Shown: piece after piece, positions 29,841 to 39,521 of the stretch
Layout: each line of letters begins with the position of its first letter
Numbering within the stretch: position 1 is the stretch's first letter
Assembly: GCF_000956175.1 (NCBI RefSeq)
Contig: NZ_CP011070.1
Location: 1,730,147 to 1,794,146 of the forward strand
DNA length: 64,000 bases
Reading direction: 5' to 3'
From: Nitrosopumilus adriaticus
GTDB lineage: Archaea; Thermoproteota; Nitrososphaeria; Nitrososphaerales; Nitrosopumilaceae
Translations under genes and position numbers: made by a program
The notes under the pieces: generated by a model
Told to the model about the DNA's origin: nothing
Database searches by the model: none
Seen by the model: the letters and a program-made list of their open reading frames with translations, nothing else

Positions 29841-31748
29841 GTGTCAGAATTCTCAATTAGTGAAGTTGGATTAAAAGTAGGACTAGAAATTCATCAACAA
29901 CTAGCAACAAATAAGAAATTATTTTGCAATTGTAGACCAATTGAATCAGAAGAATACTCAATTAAATTTCAAAGAAAATTGCGTGCAGTTAAAAGTGAAT
30001 TGGGAGAATATGATCCAGCTGCATTATTTGAAAAGTCAAAATCTAAAACAATAGTCTACTATGCAAATAAAGAAAGCAGTTGTTTAGTTGAACAAGATGA
30101 AGAACCACCACATAACTTAGATAATGATGCAAAAGATCTTGCACTTGTAATTGCAAAATCACTGAATTCAAAAATTTTTAATGAAATTTATCCAATGAGA
30201 AAAACAGTAATTGATGGCTCAAACACAACAGGTTTTCAGCGAACTATGTTGATTTCACAAGGAGGTCATATTGAAGTTGAGGGTGATAAAGTAGGAGTGC
30301 AAGCTATTTGCCTTGAAGAAGATGCAGCAAAACTTCTTGGTGATAAAGGTAACATTAGAGAATATAGTTTAGATAGACTTGGCGTTCCTCTTTTAGAGAT
30401 TGCATTAGATCCTGTAGAAGGAGATTCTAAAAAAATTAAGAAAATTGCATTGTCTTTAGGTAGGCTACTACGAAGTACTAAAAAAGTAACCAGAGGAATC
30501 GGATCAATTAGACAAGATGTCAATGTTTCAGTTAGAGATGGAGGGGCAGTAGTAGAAGTAAAAGGAGTTCAGCAATTGGATCAATTGGAAAAAGTAGTAG
30601 AATTTGAGGCTAAAAGGCAATTTGGATTAGTAAAAATTGCTGAGAAGTTGAGAAATTCTGAGTTTAAAGGAATTTCAAAAAAAGAAAATATTTTTGATAT
30701 CACTGAAAATTGGAAAAATTGTAAATCTAAAATAATTCAAAAAGCATTAAAAGATAATTCAATTATCAAAGCAATAAAAATTGAAAATTTTTTGGGAATG
30801 TTTGGTTATTCCCCATTTGAAGGAATAAGATTAGGAAAAGAAATAGGACAATTAGTAAAGTTTTATGGTATTGGTGGTGTTTTTCATTCAGATGAATTGC
30901 CAAACTATGGAATAGAAGATGAAGATATCACGATTGTTAAAAATATTTTAAAAGTAAATCAAAATGATGCATTTTTGATAATTGCTGCTCCTTCTTCAAA
31001 AATAGATTTTGCAATTAATTCAATTATTAACAGATTAGAAGTGGCAAAGAAAGGTGTTCCTGCAGAAACTAGATTGGCCACACAAACTGGTGAAACTGTT
31101 TTCTTAAGACCCCGTCCAGGTGCATCAAGAATGTATCCTGAGACAGACATTCCACCGATCTCAGTTTCAAATGAAGAATTAGAAAATGCTAGTAAAAATA
31201 TTCCAAAATCATGGGATGAATCACTTTTAGAATTACAAAAAAAATATGAATTGAATCCTCAGCTGTCTGAGCAGATTTTTGATTCACGATATATTGAATT
31301 ATTTGAAAAAATTGTTGAAAAAATTAAAGTCAATCCCACTTTTGTAGCATCAATTTTATGTTCAACGATTACTAATTTAGAGAGAAACGGTCTTGATTCT
31401 GAACTATTAACAGAAAAAAACATTGTAAAATCATTTCAGTTATTAGAAGAAGGGAAAATTGCAAAAGAATCAATTGAGATAATCTATGAAAATATCATGT
31501 CTGGTAAGTCTCAGTCTATTGATGAAGCTTTGAAAAATGCATCAATTGAGGCTATTGATGAAGTGAAAGTGGAAGAAATTATCTTGGAAATAATTGAAAA
31601 AAATCAAGAAATTGTAAAAAATCAAAAGGAACGTTCAGTAGGGCCTTTGATGGGTATAGTTATGAAGGAATTAAGAGGAAAAGTTTCTGGTGAAATAGTT
31701 AACAATCTTCTTTTAAAAAATATTAAGAAAAAATTAGATAATATTTGA
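29841..31748 (+). CDS. gatE: Glu-tRNA(Gln) amidotransferase subunit E
   Basis: 635 residues from GTG at 29841. A GAGAG Shine-Dalgarno-like run ends about 8 bp before it, whereas GTG at 29832 would leave no spacing. The GatB/E core is visible as VGLEIHQQLATNKKLFCNC, EIYPMRKTVIDGSNTTGFQRT, CLEEDAAK and GSIRQDVNVSV. A GAD-like insert and a C-terminal YqeY-like tail follow. GatE phosphorylates and amidates Glu on tRNA(Gln) with GatD. The tRNA-Gln gene lies at 38637. Confidence 0.95.
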   Translation: MSEFSISEVGLKVGLEIHQQLATNKKLFCNCRPIESEEYSIKFQRKLRAVKSELGEYDPAALFEKSKSKTIVYYANKESSCLVEQDEEPPHNLDNDAKDLALVIAKSLNSKIFNEIYPMRKTVIDGSNTTGFQRTMLISQGGHIEVEGDKVGVQAICLEEDAAKLLGDKGNIREYSLDRLGVPLLEIALDPVEGDSKKIKKIALSLGRLLRSTKKVTRGIGSIRQDVNVSVRDGGAVVEVKGVQQLDQLEKVVEFEAKRQFGLVKIAEKLRNSEFKGISKKENIFDITENWKNCKSKIIQKALKDNSIIKAIKIENFLGMFGYSPFEGIRLGKEIGQLVKFYGIGGVFHSDELPNYGIEDEDITIVKNILKVNQNDAFLIIAAPSSKIDFAINSIINRLEVAKKGVPAETRLATQTGETVFLRPRPGASRMYPETDIPPISVSNEELENASKNIPKSWDESLLELQKKYELNPQLSEQIFDSRYIELFEKIVEKIKVNPTFVASILCSTITNLERNGLDSELLTEKNIVKSFQLLEEGKIAKESIEIIYENIMSGKSQSIDEALKNASIEAIDEVKVEEIILEIIEKNQEIVKNQKERSVGPLMGIVMKELRGKVSGEIVNNLLLKNIKKKLDNI

Positions 31749-31753
31749 TGAAA

Positions 31754-31838
31754 TGCGGGAAGTGGGATTTGAACCCACGAACTCCTAGAAGATAAGGATC
31801 TGAACCTTACACCGTTGACCAGGCTGGGTGACTCCCGC
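31754..31838 (-). tRNA. tRNA-Leu (CAG anticodon)
   Basis: On the minus strand the acceptor stem GCGGGAG pairs with TTCCCGC plus discriminator A. The anticodon loop TTCAGAT reads CAG. A long variable arm (class II) and a T arm GTGGG-TTCAAAT-CCCAC are present. CCA is not encoded and no intron is seen. Confidence 0.95.
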
Positions 31839-31915
31839 AATGTGAATTTTTGAAATCTAGAATAAGTTTCTTTATTATACTATGAATAAAGTATTCAAAT
31901 CAATCAAGTGAAAAA

Positions 31916-32080
31916 ATGGAATTTAATGAAGTGTATTGTTCAAATTGTAAAAAAGTTTTAGGGCAATATAATGTAAAATTCTACAATGATGAAAAAGTTA
32001 AGGAGTTATTGAATACAACTCATTCTTCTCATGTTAGAAATGGGCATCAAGTAAATATTAGAAAACTTGTAAAAGACTAA
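31916..32080 (+). CDS. Small conserved hypothetical protein
   Basis: 54 residues, beginning MEFNEVYCSNCKKVLG, with one CxxC (YCSNCK) and a His-containing second half (NTTHSSHVRNGHQVN). A CxxC plus downstream His residues could bind a metal. Its stop overlaps the convergent nucleotidase stop by 4 bp, common in this compact genome. Function is unknown. Confidence 0.6.
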   Translation: MEFNEVYCSNCKKVLGQYNVKFYNDEKVKELLNTTHSSHVRNGHQVNIRKLVKD

Positions 32081-32616
32081 ACAGTTTTAATTTTTTCTAT
32101 AGCTTCTTCAAGAATTGAAATTCTATGTACATTATTATCAGAAATATGTTGATTCCAAGGTTGTGAGTACAGAATTACTGTTTTGTTATTTTTAAGAAAT
32201 TTTTTTGTATTTAATGGTGAATCATCAATAAAAATATCATAATCTAAATCAGCTTTCATAGGGCCATCTATTACAGACACATAATTATCAAAAAATATTT
32301 TATGATGATTTAACCAATTTTTTACAAAAGAATCTGTCGAACGTTCTCTTGCAGTTACAATATCTACCTGACCTAGTTTCAAAAGATTTTTTGTTACGGA
32401 AGATAGACTCTCTTGAGTTGGAGGTATTGAATTCCAATTTTTCCAGCATGAACTTAATTCTGTGTAGAAATCATATTGATTGATTTGATATTTCTTCCAA
32501 AAATCCCAATCTGTGATATCATTTTTTGAGATTTTAGGCCTAATTTTATTACTAAAATTTAACCAAGGTACTATTACATCAGCAAGTACGCCATCAACAT
32601 CCAAAGCAATTTTCAT
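32077..32616 (-). CDS. HAD-family 5'-nucleotidase-like hydrolase
   Basis: 179 residues from the ATG at 32616, which places the HAD motif at the N-terminus: ALDVDGVLAD (DxDGxxxD). Later motifs are DIVTARER (motif II Thr) and DIFIDDSPLN (motif IV acidic pair). This is the NT5C/5'(3')-deoxyribonucleotidase-like plan, which dephosphorylates nucleotides; other HAD substrates are possible. It begins 4 bp after the DnaJ stop and is probably the last gene of the chaperone operon. Confidence 0.8.
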   Translation of the reverse strand: MKIALDVDGVLADVIVPWLNFSNKIRPKISKNDITDWDFWKKYQINQYDFYTELSSCWKNWNSIPPTQESLSSVTKNLLKLGQVDIVTARERSTDSFVKNWLNHHKIFFDNYVSVIDGPMKADLDYDIFIDDSPLNTKKFLKNNKTVILYSQPWNQHISDNNVHRISILEEAIEKIKTV

Positions 32617-32620
32617 TAAT

Positions 32621-33706
32621 CTAGTCACTATCTTTTTTAAATTCCTCTAGAAGCTTTTTTTGATGCTTACTAAGTTTTTTTGGAATATTTACAACAATTC
32701 TAACATATTGATCTCCCTTACCTCTAGAATTAATGTGTGTGACTCCTTTTCCCTTTAGTTTGATTATAGTATTTGGTTGACTACCAGAATCTACTTTAAT
32801 TTTTTCATTTCCATGTAAAGTTGGAACAATAATATCACATCCTAATGTAGCATCAATCATTGAAACATCCTGATCATAAAAAATATCTTTTCCATCTCTT
32901 TTGAATTTTAAATGAGGTTGAACTCTAACTCTTACTATTAAATCACCATTTGATCCTTCTGGAACCTCATTTCCTTCATTAGGAACTGTATAATCTCCTG
33001 AATCAATTCCAGGTGGGATTTCAAAAGTTATTTTTTTATTACCTTTTTTCTTCCCTTGACCATTACATTCGTTGCATGGAGTCTCAATAATTGAACCTTG
33101 ACCATTACATGTAGAACATGGTGCTGCAGTTACAAAAGATGCAAAACCCATGTTTCGAGTTTGTCTTACTTGTCCTTGACCATTACATGTAGAACATGTT
33201 TTCTTATTAGTTCCAGGTTTACATCCACTCCCGTTACAATTATCACATTGGACTTGTTTTTCTAAATCAATTTCCATTTTTTTTCCATGTAAAACATCCT
33301 CTAATGTTACTGAAGTTTCATATAGAATATCAGATCCTCTTTGCTGATTAAAACCAAATCCGCCTCCACCACGACCAAATATTGATTCAAAAATAGAATC
33401 AAATCCGCCTCCACCACGACCAAATATGTCACTGAAATCTCCACGAGCCCCTTGAAAAATATCTTCACTAGAATATCTTCCATCTACACCTTCATGACCA
33501 TGCTGATCATAGAGTTGTTTCTTTTCAGGGTCGGAAAGCACTGCATATGCTTCAGAAATTTCTTTAAAATGCTCGCTGGCGTCAGAAGATTTGTTACGAT
33601 CAGGATGAAATTTTAAAGCTAGTTTTCGATATTGTTTTTTTATTTCATCTGTAGAAGATGTTTTTGAAACTCCTAAAACCTCATAATAATCACGTTTTGC
33701 TGCCAT
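32621..33706 (-). CDS. dnaJ: DnaJ (type I Hsp40) co-chaperone
   Basis: 361 residues. The J domain has the HPDRN motif ([13 protein letters not shown]), then a Gly/Phe-rich segment with FGRGGGGF repeats, then four CxxCxGxG zinc motifs ([16 protein letters not shown] twice, CNECNGQG) and a C-terminal substrate-binding domain. It stimulates the DnaK ATPase and delivers substrates. The gene follows dnaK by about 49 bp. The DnaK system of mesophilic archaea is of bacterial origin. Confidence 0.97.
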   Translation of the reverse strand: MAAKRDYYEVLGVSKTSSTDEIKKQYRKLALKFHPDRNKSSDASEHFKEISEAYAVLSDPEKKQLYDQHGHEGVDGRYSSEDIFQGARGDFSDIFGRGGGGFDSIFESIFGRGGGGFGFNQQRGSDILYETSVTLEDVLHGKKMEIDLEKQVQCDNCNGSGCKPGTNKKTCSTCNGQGQVRQTRNMGFASFVTAAPCSTCNGQGSIIETPCNECNGQGKKKGNKKITFEIPPGIDSGDYTVPNEGNEVPEGSNGDLIVRVRVQPHLKFKRDGKDIFYDQDVSMIDATLGCDIIVPTLHGNEKIKVDSGSQPNTIIKLKGKGVTHINSRGKGDQYVRIVVNIPKKLSKHQKKLLEEFKKDSD

Positions 33707-33754
33707 GAATCATACCTGTACAATTATTACCGTATAAATGATTGAATTTTAAAA

Positions 33755-35737
33755 TTAGTTAGTTTTGGTTTCATCGTTTGAAGATGATTCGTTAGGTTGA
33801 TTTTCAGCACTTTGTTGTCCTTCAGCACCTGCACTTTGTTGTCCTTCAGCACCTGCACTTTGTTGTCCTTCAGCACCTGCACTTTGTTGTCCTTCAGCAC
33901 CTGCACTTTGTTGTCCTTCAGCACCTGCACTTTGTTGTCCTTCAGCACCTGCACTTTGTTGTCCTTCAGCACCTGGTGGAGGTGAAGCATTTTTGTATAG
34001 TTCTGTAGTTACTTCGTTGACCAAAGTTTGTAATGCTTCAAGTTTAGGTTTTAGTTCATTTGGTTCTTTATCTAAGACTTCTTTCACTTCTTTTACAGCA
34101 TCAGTAATTTTAATTCCTTGTTCTTGAGAGATTTTATCTTTTAAATCATGATTGACTAATTTTTCTGTAGTGTAAATGTAACTTTCTGCCTCATTTCTAA
34201 GATCAATTTTTTCTTTTTTCTTTTTATCTTCATCAGAGAATTTTTCTGCATCTTCTTTTAATTTTTCAATTTCTTCTTTTGATAATTTTGATGTAGATTC
34301 AATGGTAATTTTTGCTTCTTTTTGAGTTCCAAGATCTTTAGCAGTTACATTGATAATTCCGTTTGCATCAATATCGAATTTTACTTCGATTTGAGGGATT
34401 CCTCTTGGAGCAGGAGGTAAATCAGTTAGATTAAAGCTTCCTAATGAAACATTATCAGTTGCCATTGGACGTTCACCTTGAACAACATGAATAGTAACAG
34501 CTGTTTGATTATCAGCTGCTGTAGTGAAGACTTTACTTTTAGAAGTTGGAATAGTTGTATTTCTTTCAATCAGTGGTTCCCTTACACCACCTAAAGTTTC
34601 AATTCCTAATGTTAGTGGAGTTACATCAAGTAGAACTATATCGCTAGTAACATCTCCAGCAATAATTCCTGCCTGAATTGCTGCTCCCATTGCTACAGCT
34701 TCCATTGGATCAACTCCTGATTCAGTTTCTTTTCCAATAATATTACTTACAAATTTTTTAACTAATGGAATTCTTGTTGGTCCTCCAACCATGACAATTT
34801 TATTTATATCAGAATTGGAAAGTTTTGCATCTTCTAGTGCTTTCAATATAGAAGGCTTACATCGTTCAACGATTGGGCCAATTAACTCATCCAATTTAGC
34901 TCTTGTTAATCGGAATTCAAGATTTTTTGCACCTGATGAAGGATCATGTGCAATAAATGGTAAATTGATATCAGTTTCCATAACTGTCGATAACTCAATT
35001 TTTGCTTTTTCAGAAGCTTCTCTTATTCTGGTCATTGCAGTTGTATCTTGTGATAGATCCACACCTTCTTTCTTTTTGAATTCATCAACAATAAAATCAA
35101 TGAGAACTTTATCCATATCCGTTCCACCTAACTGAGTATCACCTGATGTACTCATAACTTCGAATACACCTCCACCCATTTCCATAATAGTCACATCTAA
35201 TGTACCACCACCAAAATCAAAAACGAGAATTTTCATGTCTTCTTTTGCTTTATCTAATCCAAATGCGAGAGATGCTGCAGTTGGTTCGTTAATAATTCTG
35301 ACTACATCAAGACCAGCGATTGTTCCTGCGTCTTTAGTTGCTTGACGTTGATTATCATCAAAATAGGCAGGTACTGTAATTACTGCTTTTTCTACTGGTT
35401 CACCAATAAAAGCCTCAGCATCTTTTTTGATTTTTTGAAGAATGAATGATGAAATTTGTTGAGGTTTGTATTCTTTATCTAAAATTTTAAAAGTGTAATC
35501 TGTTCCCATTTTTCTTTTGGCAGCAACAATAGTACTATCAGGATTTGTAACTGCTTGTCTTCTTGCAGGCTCACCTACTAGGCGTTCCCCATCTTTAGAA
35601 AATGCTACAACTGATGGGAATGCTTTACCTCCAACAGTGGATCCTTCAGCAGCTGGAATAATGGTTGGCTTTCCACCCATTATTACTGCAGCAGCAGAAT
35701 TACTTGTTCCTAAATCAATACCAATTATTTTTGCCAT
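33755..35737 (-). CDS. dnaK: DnaK (Hsp70) chaperone with repetitive C-terminal tail
   Basis: 660 residues. The actin-like ATPase has [25 protein letters not shown] and VGGPTRIP. The substrate-binding domain has [13 protein letters not shown]. The C-terminal lid ends in an unusual tail of seven exact GAEGQQSA octapeptides before [15 protein letters not shown]. The bacterial EEVD-like end is absent. It forms a grpE-dnaK-dnaJ operon on the minus strand, with only 6 bp between grpE and dnaK. Confidence 0.97.
   Translation of the reverse strand: MAKIIGIDLGTSNSAAAVIMGGKPTIIPAAEGSTVGGKAFPSVVAFSKDGERLVGEPARRQAVTNPDSTIVAAKRKMGTDYTFKILDKEYKPQQISSFILQKIKKDAEAFIGEPVEKAVITVPAYFDDNQRQATKDAGTIAGLDVVRIINEPTAASLAFGLDKAKEDMKILVFDFGGGTLDVTIMEMGGGVFEVMSTSGDTQLGGTDMDKVLIDFIVDEFKKKEGVDLSQDTTAMTRIREASEKAKIELSTVMETDINLPFIAHDPSSGAKNLEFRLTRAKLDELIGPIVERCKPSILKALEDAKLSNSDINKIVMVGGPTRIPLVKKFVSNIIGKETESGVDPMEAVAMGAAIQAGIIAGDVTSDIVLLDVTPLTLGIETLGGVREPLIERNTTIPTSKSKVFTTAADNQTAVTIHVVQGERPMATDNVSLGSFNLTDLPPAPRGIPQIEVKFDIDANGIINVTAKDLGTQKEAKITIESTSKLSKEEIEKLKEDAEKFSDEDKKKKEKIDLRNEAESYIYTTEKLVNHDLKDKISQEQGIKITDAVKEVKEVLDKEPNELKPKLEALQTLVNEVTTELYKNASPPPGAEGQQSAGAEGQQSAGAEGQQSAGAEGQQSAGAEGQQSAGAEGQQSAGAEGQQSAENQPNESSSNDETKTN
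33806..33973 (-). repeat. Seven tandem 24-bp repeats in the dnaK tail
   Basis: Seven consecutive 24-bp units each encode GAEGQQSA. All units appear identical except the last codon of the C-terminal copy (GCT instead of GCA). Such identity implies recent expansion by slippage or unequal crossing over. The repeat is open in several other frames, which are shadows. Confidence 0.95.
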
Positions 35738-35743
35738 TTTTTA

Positions 35744-36301
35744 TCATCCTTTTTTTGAAATTTCTACTAGTGTCGGTCTTATAACTCTCTCATGAGAAAT
35801 ATATCCTTTCCTGATCTCCTTTGTGATTGTGTTATCATCCAAGTCAGGATCAGTAATAATAGAAATTGCTTCATGGAGATTTGGATTAAAGATTTCTCCT
35901 AGAGATTCAATAGGAATTACATGATATTTTTTTAATAATGAATCCATATTTTTTAAAATAGAATCTAATCCATCTGAATTTATTTTATTGCCAGACAAGA
36001 CTTCCTTTGCACGAATAAAATCATCATATATTTTTAGAAAATCCAGTATGAATTCATCTACTTTTGTATTAACACCTTTTTCTATATCAGATTGTGTTTT
36101 TTTGTTTTGATTTTCAAAGTCTGCCAATATGCGTTTTAATTTGTCTTCATATTCAGACACTTTTGCTTTTTCTTCATCAAGTAATTTTGTTAGTTCTTCA
36201 ACAGTTTTGTTACTTGATTCTTCTGGTGAATTTTCAGAATATGTTTGTTTTTCAGATATTATATTTATTGGTATTTCATCAGAATTATTTTCACTTGACA
36301 A
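35744..36301 (-). CDS. grpE: GrpE nucleotide exchange factor
   Basis: 185 residues from a TTG at 36301. An acidic disordered N-terminus is followed by a long coiled coil (VEELTKLLDEEKAKVSEYEDKLKRILADFENQNKK) and a C-terminal beta domain (IPIESLGEIFNPNLHEAI). GrpE releases ADP from DnaK. First gene of the grpE-dnaK-dnaJ operon. Confidence 0.95.
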   Translation of the reverse strand: MSSENNSDEIPINIISEKQTYSENSPEESSNKTVEELTKLLDEEKAKVSEYEDKLKRILADFENQNKKTQSDIEKGVNTKVDEFILDFLKIYDDFIRAKEVLSGNKINSDGLDSILKNMDSLLKKYHVIPIESLGEIFNPNLHEAISIITDPDLDDNTITKEIRKGYISHERVIRPTLVEISKKG

Positions 36302-36336
36302 ATCAAAGAAAATAATTTGTTAGCTAATTTATACTA

Positions 36337-37476
36337 TTATTGAATTGTTTCGCATAAGGGGTTAGCTTTCACGATTATTAATTCAGAGCCTTGTTTGGTT
36401 TTTTCAATAATATCAAAATCATTTTTTGAACAAGCTACAACAATTGTGGTTTTATCACTATGAAATAAATCAAAATTCGGATCTTCATAGGCTTCAACAT
36501 CACCAATATAATCACGCAATCTAGATGTCAAATTTTGAAGCATTTCGATTTTATCACCACGCATAGCATGTTGATCAAGAGTCCATGACAATGCAATTTT
36601 TGTTCTACTTGCTTTGAGATCATTTTTCTTTAACGTAGATCGAATTTCATCAATTAATCGTTTGATATAGCCATCAATGCCCTTTACACTTCCATTAATT
36701 AGGTACATGAGGGAATTTGCACCTTCAAATGAAGAACCCAAGGATTTCAGATCAAAAAGACCGCTGACCATATTATCAAGGAATATCTCCTGAAAATCAT
36801 CTGAAGAAAGATCATTTTTAGTTATATCATCTTGAGCATATTTGCAAACTTCCAAAACACTACACAAACTAGAAAATCTAGATAGGATGTTGATGGCATG
36901 AAAATGTTCTGATGATGAAATAGCTACAAATTTTTTCTCTTTTTTGCCTAGAGTAAGTAAATCATGAAGCACAGGATCTTCCTTTCCATTAAATGAGCCA
37001 ATGATTTTTGGTTGTTGGTTTAGATCCTCTAACGGATAATAAAAGTAAGAAATGTGTTTTCCGGCCTCAAGACCGGTTACATGTTCAAGTAATGAAATAT
37101 TCTCATTATTACCACCAAATCCTGTTGGAAGTGTAAAAACAACAGAGCTGTTTTTCTTTAGTGAAGTAACTGCATCCTTAAATTTTGAATGGATTTCAGT
37201 TTTGATATCTTGTCCTGTTTTTCTAATTCTTGGTGTAAAGAAAAGATATTGAGCTTTAGAAATGGCCACATCAATTGGCTCCATGGCTAAAAGAGGTTCA
37301 TCTTCTTTAAGGGAAGATACATTAGGATATGTTTTAGCTATTTCTGCTTTTAGAGAAATTGCTGATGGAGTAGATTCATCTATTATGTAAACATCTGCAC
37401 CTTTGATTGCCATTTGTGATGCAATTGCATAACCTTCTGTACTGAGACCATAAACGACAACTTTTGCTCCCCCCAT
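36337..37476 (-). CDS. Conserved Rossmann-fold protein of unknown function
   Basis: 379 residues. A Rossmann-like start, VVVYGLSTEGYAIASQMAIKGADVYIIDE, resembles the NAD-binding end of nucleotide-sugar dehydrogenases, and TPRIRKTGQD and TLPTGFGGNNE follow. The rest lacks the active-site GGHC of UDP-glucose dehydrogenases. It lies just upstream of the grpE operon on the same strand. A dehydrogenase relative is plausible, but no reaction can be assigned. Confidence 0.6.
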   Translation of the reverse strand: MGGAKVVVYGLSTEGYAIASQMAIKGADVYIIDESTPSAISLKAEIAKTYPNVSSLKEDEPLLAMEPIDVAISKAQYLFFTPRIRKTGQDIKTEIHSKFKDAVTSLKKNSSVVFTLPTGFGGNNENISLLEHVTGLEAGKHISYFYYPLEDLNQQPKIIGSFNGKEDPVLHDLLTLGKKEKKFVAISSSEHFHAINILSRFSSLCSVLEVCKYAQDDITKNDLSSDDFQEIFLDNMVSGLFDLKSLGSSFEGANSLMYLINGSVKGIDGYIKRLIDEIRSTLKKNDLKASRTKIALSWTLDQHAMRGDKIEMLQNLTSRLRDYIGDVEAYEDPNFDLFHSDKTTIVVACSKNDFDIIEKTKQGSELIIVKANPLCETIQ

Positions 37477-37538
37477 ACATTTACACTGATAATGGACTAA
37501 GAAAAACTTATTGAACTAACTAGAATTATGAAAATAAC

Positions 37539-38567
37539 TTGAAAATATGGATAGATATTCTAACTCCTAAACAATTATTGTTTTCTGAACCAATAATTGA
37601 GAAATTAGGAAAAAAACATAAAATTTTGTGTACATCTAGAGACTATAATGAAGTTTCAAAATTAGCAAAAATACGTGATTTTGACCTTATTTTTGTTGGA
37701 AAACATGGAGGGGGGGATAAAAAGAGTAAGCTTCAAGCCAGCATTATCAGAATGGAGAAACTTTTCAAAATAATTGAGAAATTTTCGCCAGAAATGGCAA
37801 TCAGTTTTTGTTCTCCAGAAGCTGCAAGAATTTCATTTGGATTGGGAATTAAACACATGGCATTTTGTGATTCACCACATGCTTCTGCTGTAATGCGATT
37901 AACATTACCATTAATTCAAAAATTATTGATTCCTAATGTAATACCAAAAAATGAATTTTCAAAATACGGGATTGATAAAAAAGATATTATTTCATACAAT
38001 GCTATAGACGCATTTGTTACAATTAAAAGAAAAATTAATCAAAAAAAGGTATCTCCATTTAAGAAAAACAATAGGAAAAATATTTTGATTAGAATAGAAG
38101 AAGAGGAAGCATCATATGCTTCAAAATCAAGTAAAATAATTCCAATTATCAAACGAATTGTAAATGAGTATGACAATGAAAATATCGTAATTTTGGGCAG
38201 ATATACAAAACAAATTGAAAGTATTCAAAATATAATTGGTAAAAAGGCCAAAGTTGTAAAAATGACATTTGATGGAAAACACTTGCTGAGTAATACAGAT
38301 ATTTTTATTGGTTCAGGAGGAACCATGACAGCTGAATCAGCATTAATGGGAATTCCAACGATATCATATAATGCAGTTCCAAACATAATTGAAGATTTTT
38401 TGGTGAAAAAATATTTGATTAAAAGAGAGACAAATCCAATTAAAATTTCAAGATATATTAATAATATTTTTGAATCATCAAACAGTAAAAATCAAAAAAG
38501 AGCAAGAAAAATAATTGGGCAAATGGAAGATCCCATTGAAAAACTAATCGAAATTATCAATCAATAA
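37539..38567 (+). CDS. DUF354 family protein (GT-B-like)
   Basis: 342 residues from TTG at 37539. The opening MKIWIDILTPKQLLFSEPII and the segment DLIFVGKHGGGDKKSKL match DUF354, whose fold resembles GT-B glycosyltransferases. The C-terminal IGSGGTMTAESALMGIPTISY looks like a nucleotide-sugar-binding loop. DUF354 proteins commonly sit in archaeal glycan gene sets. The enzymatic role is not established. Confidence 0.8.
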   Translation: MKIWIDILTPKQLLFSEPIIEKLGKKHKILCTSRDYNEVSKLAKIRDFDLIFVGKHGGGDKKSKLQASIIRMEKLFKIIEKFSPEMAISFCSPEAARISFGLGIKHMAFCDSPHASAVMRLTLPLIQKLLIPNVIPKNEFSKYGIDKKDIISYNAIDAFVTIKRKINQKKVSPFKKNNRKNILIRIEEEEASYASKSSKIIPIIKRIVNEYDNENIVILGRYTKQIESIQNIIGKKAKVVKMTFDGKHLLSNTDIFIGSGGTMTAESALMGIPTISYNAVPNIIEDFLVKKYLIKRETNPIKISRYINNIFESSNSKNQKRARKIIGQMEDPIEKLIEIINQ

Positions 38568-38636
38568 TTTTAGTTAATTTAAGACTCAAATTCAGCTAAA
38601 AAGTTCATTAAGGGAATGAGAGTGCTCGATTTAGCA

Positions 38637-38707
38637 GCCCGGTAGTGTAGCGGTCAAGCATAGAGGCCTTTGAAGCCTTTGACCCCAGTTCGAGTCTGGG
38701 CCGGGCT
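38637..38707 (+). tRNA. tRNA-Gln (UUG anticodon)
   Basis: Acceptor stem GCCCGGT pairs with GCCGGGC. The anticodon stem GAGGC/GCCTT encloses loop CTTTGAA with anticodon TTG. The T arm is CCCAG-TTCGAGT-CTGGG. CCA is not encoded. In this lineage it is charged with Glu and then amidated by GatDE. Confidence 0.93.
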
Positions 38708-38709
38708 AC

Positions 38710-38717
38710 TTTTTTTG
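38710..38717 (+). terminator. Oligo-T terminator after tRNA-Gln
   Basis: A run of eight T residues starts 3 bp after the tRNA 3' end, the usual archaeal intrinsic termination signal. Confidence 0.6.
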
Positions 38718-38775
38718 TATAATATGATTTCGTAACAAGAATATATCACAGATAGTTTTTTTGGAATTAGGCATA

Positions 38776-39512
38776 ATGACTGACATTATTTTGGGAATGG
38801 GTGAAGTAGGGGAAACACTATTTCATCTTCTAGAAGAAAAAAATTTTGATAGTATAGGAATTGATGTAGATATTTCAAAATGTAGGAATTATTCAGAGAG
38901 TAAAGAGATTGAAAATCCTGAATATCTTCATATTTGCTTGCCAGGAGAAATACCAGAATTTGTGGATGTAACAGTGAATTGGATTAATAAGATTGATGGA
39001 ATTAAAGTTGTCCTAGTACATTCAACTGTGAAACCTGGAACTACAAAAATGATTCAAGATAAATCCAAAGTCTTAGTTTTATATTCACCAGTTCGTGGAG
39101 TACATAGAAGATTTTTAGAAGATATTAAAAAATATACAAAATTTATTTCTTCAGATGAAAAAAAATAGATCCTAAAATTAAAAATGATCTAGTAAATAGA
39201 TTTGAAAAAATTGATTGGATGTCTACAACAAAAACTGCAGAATTAGCAAAGATATTGGTGGATACTACCTATTATGGATGGTTGATCAATTATGCACAAA
39301 TAACAAAAATGATTTGTGAAAAAGAAGACGTTGATTTTGATGAGATGTGGAAATTTGCAGATGAAATTCATGAAAATTTGGGTAATAGACCTAAAATGTA
39401 TCCTGGGATTATTGGTGGTCACTGTGTAATCCCCAATCTAAATTTAATAGACTATGAGAATCTGGATATAATTAAAAAAATAAATGAAATGTATAAACAA
39501 TTTAAAAAATGA
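38776..39512 (+). pseudogene. UDP-glucose/GDP-mannose dehydrogenase-like protein, short and frameshifted
   Basis: The first frame (ATG at 38776, stop at 39168) has an NAD loop ILGMGEVGETL and HSTVKPGTT. The second frame (to 39512) has STTKTAELAKILVDTTYYGWLIN and the active-site Cys in GGHCVIP. Adding one A to the A8 run just before 39166 joins SSDEKK to IDPKIKND, giving 245 residues. It lacks the C-terminal nucleotide-binding domain of full-length dehydrogenases. It resembles short archaeal relatives of this family; the substrate is unknown. Confidence 0.75.
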
Positions 39513-39521
39513 TTTTAAATT

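Noticed and set aside
33806-33973. CRISPR-like array
   Set aside because: The 24-bp units are contiguous with no spacers and encode GAEGQQSA in frame.
33727-33990. Low-complexity open frames opposite or overlapping the dnaK tail
   Set aside because: They come from the 24-bp repeat being open in several frames; the DnaK frame explains the region.
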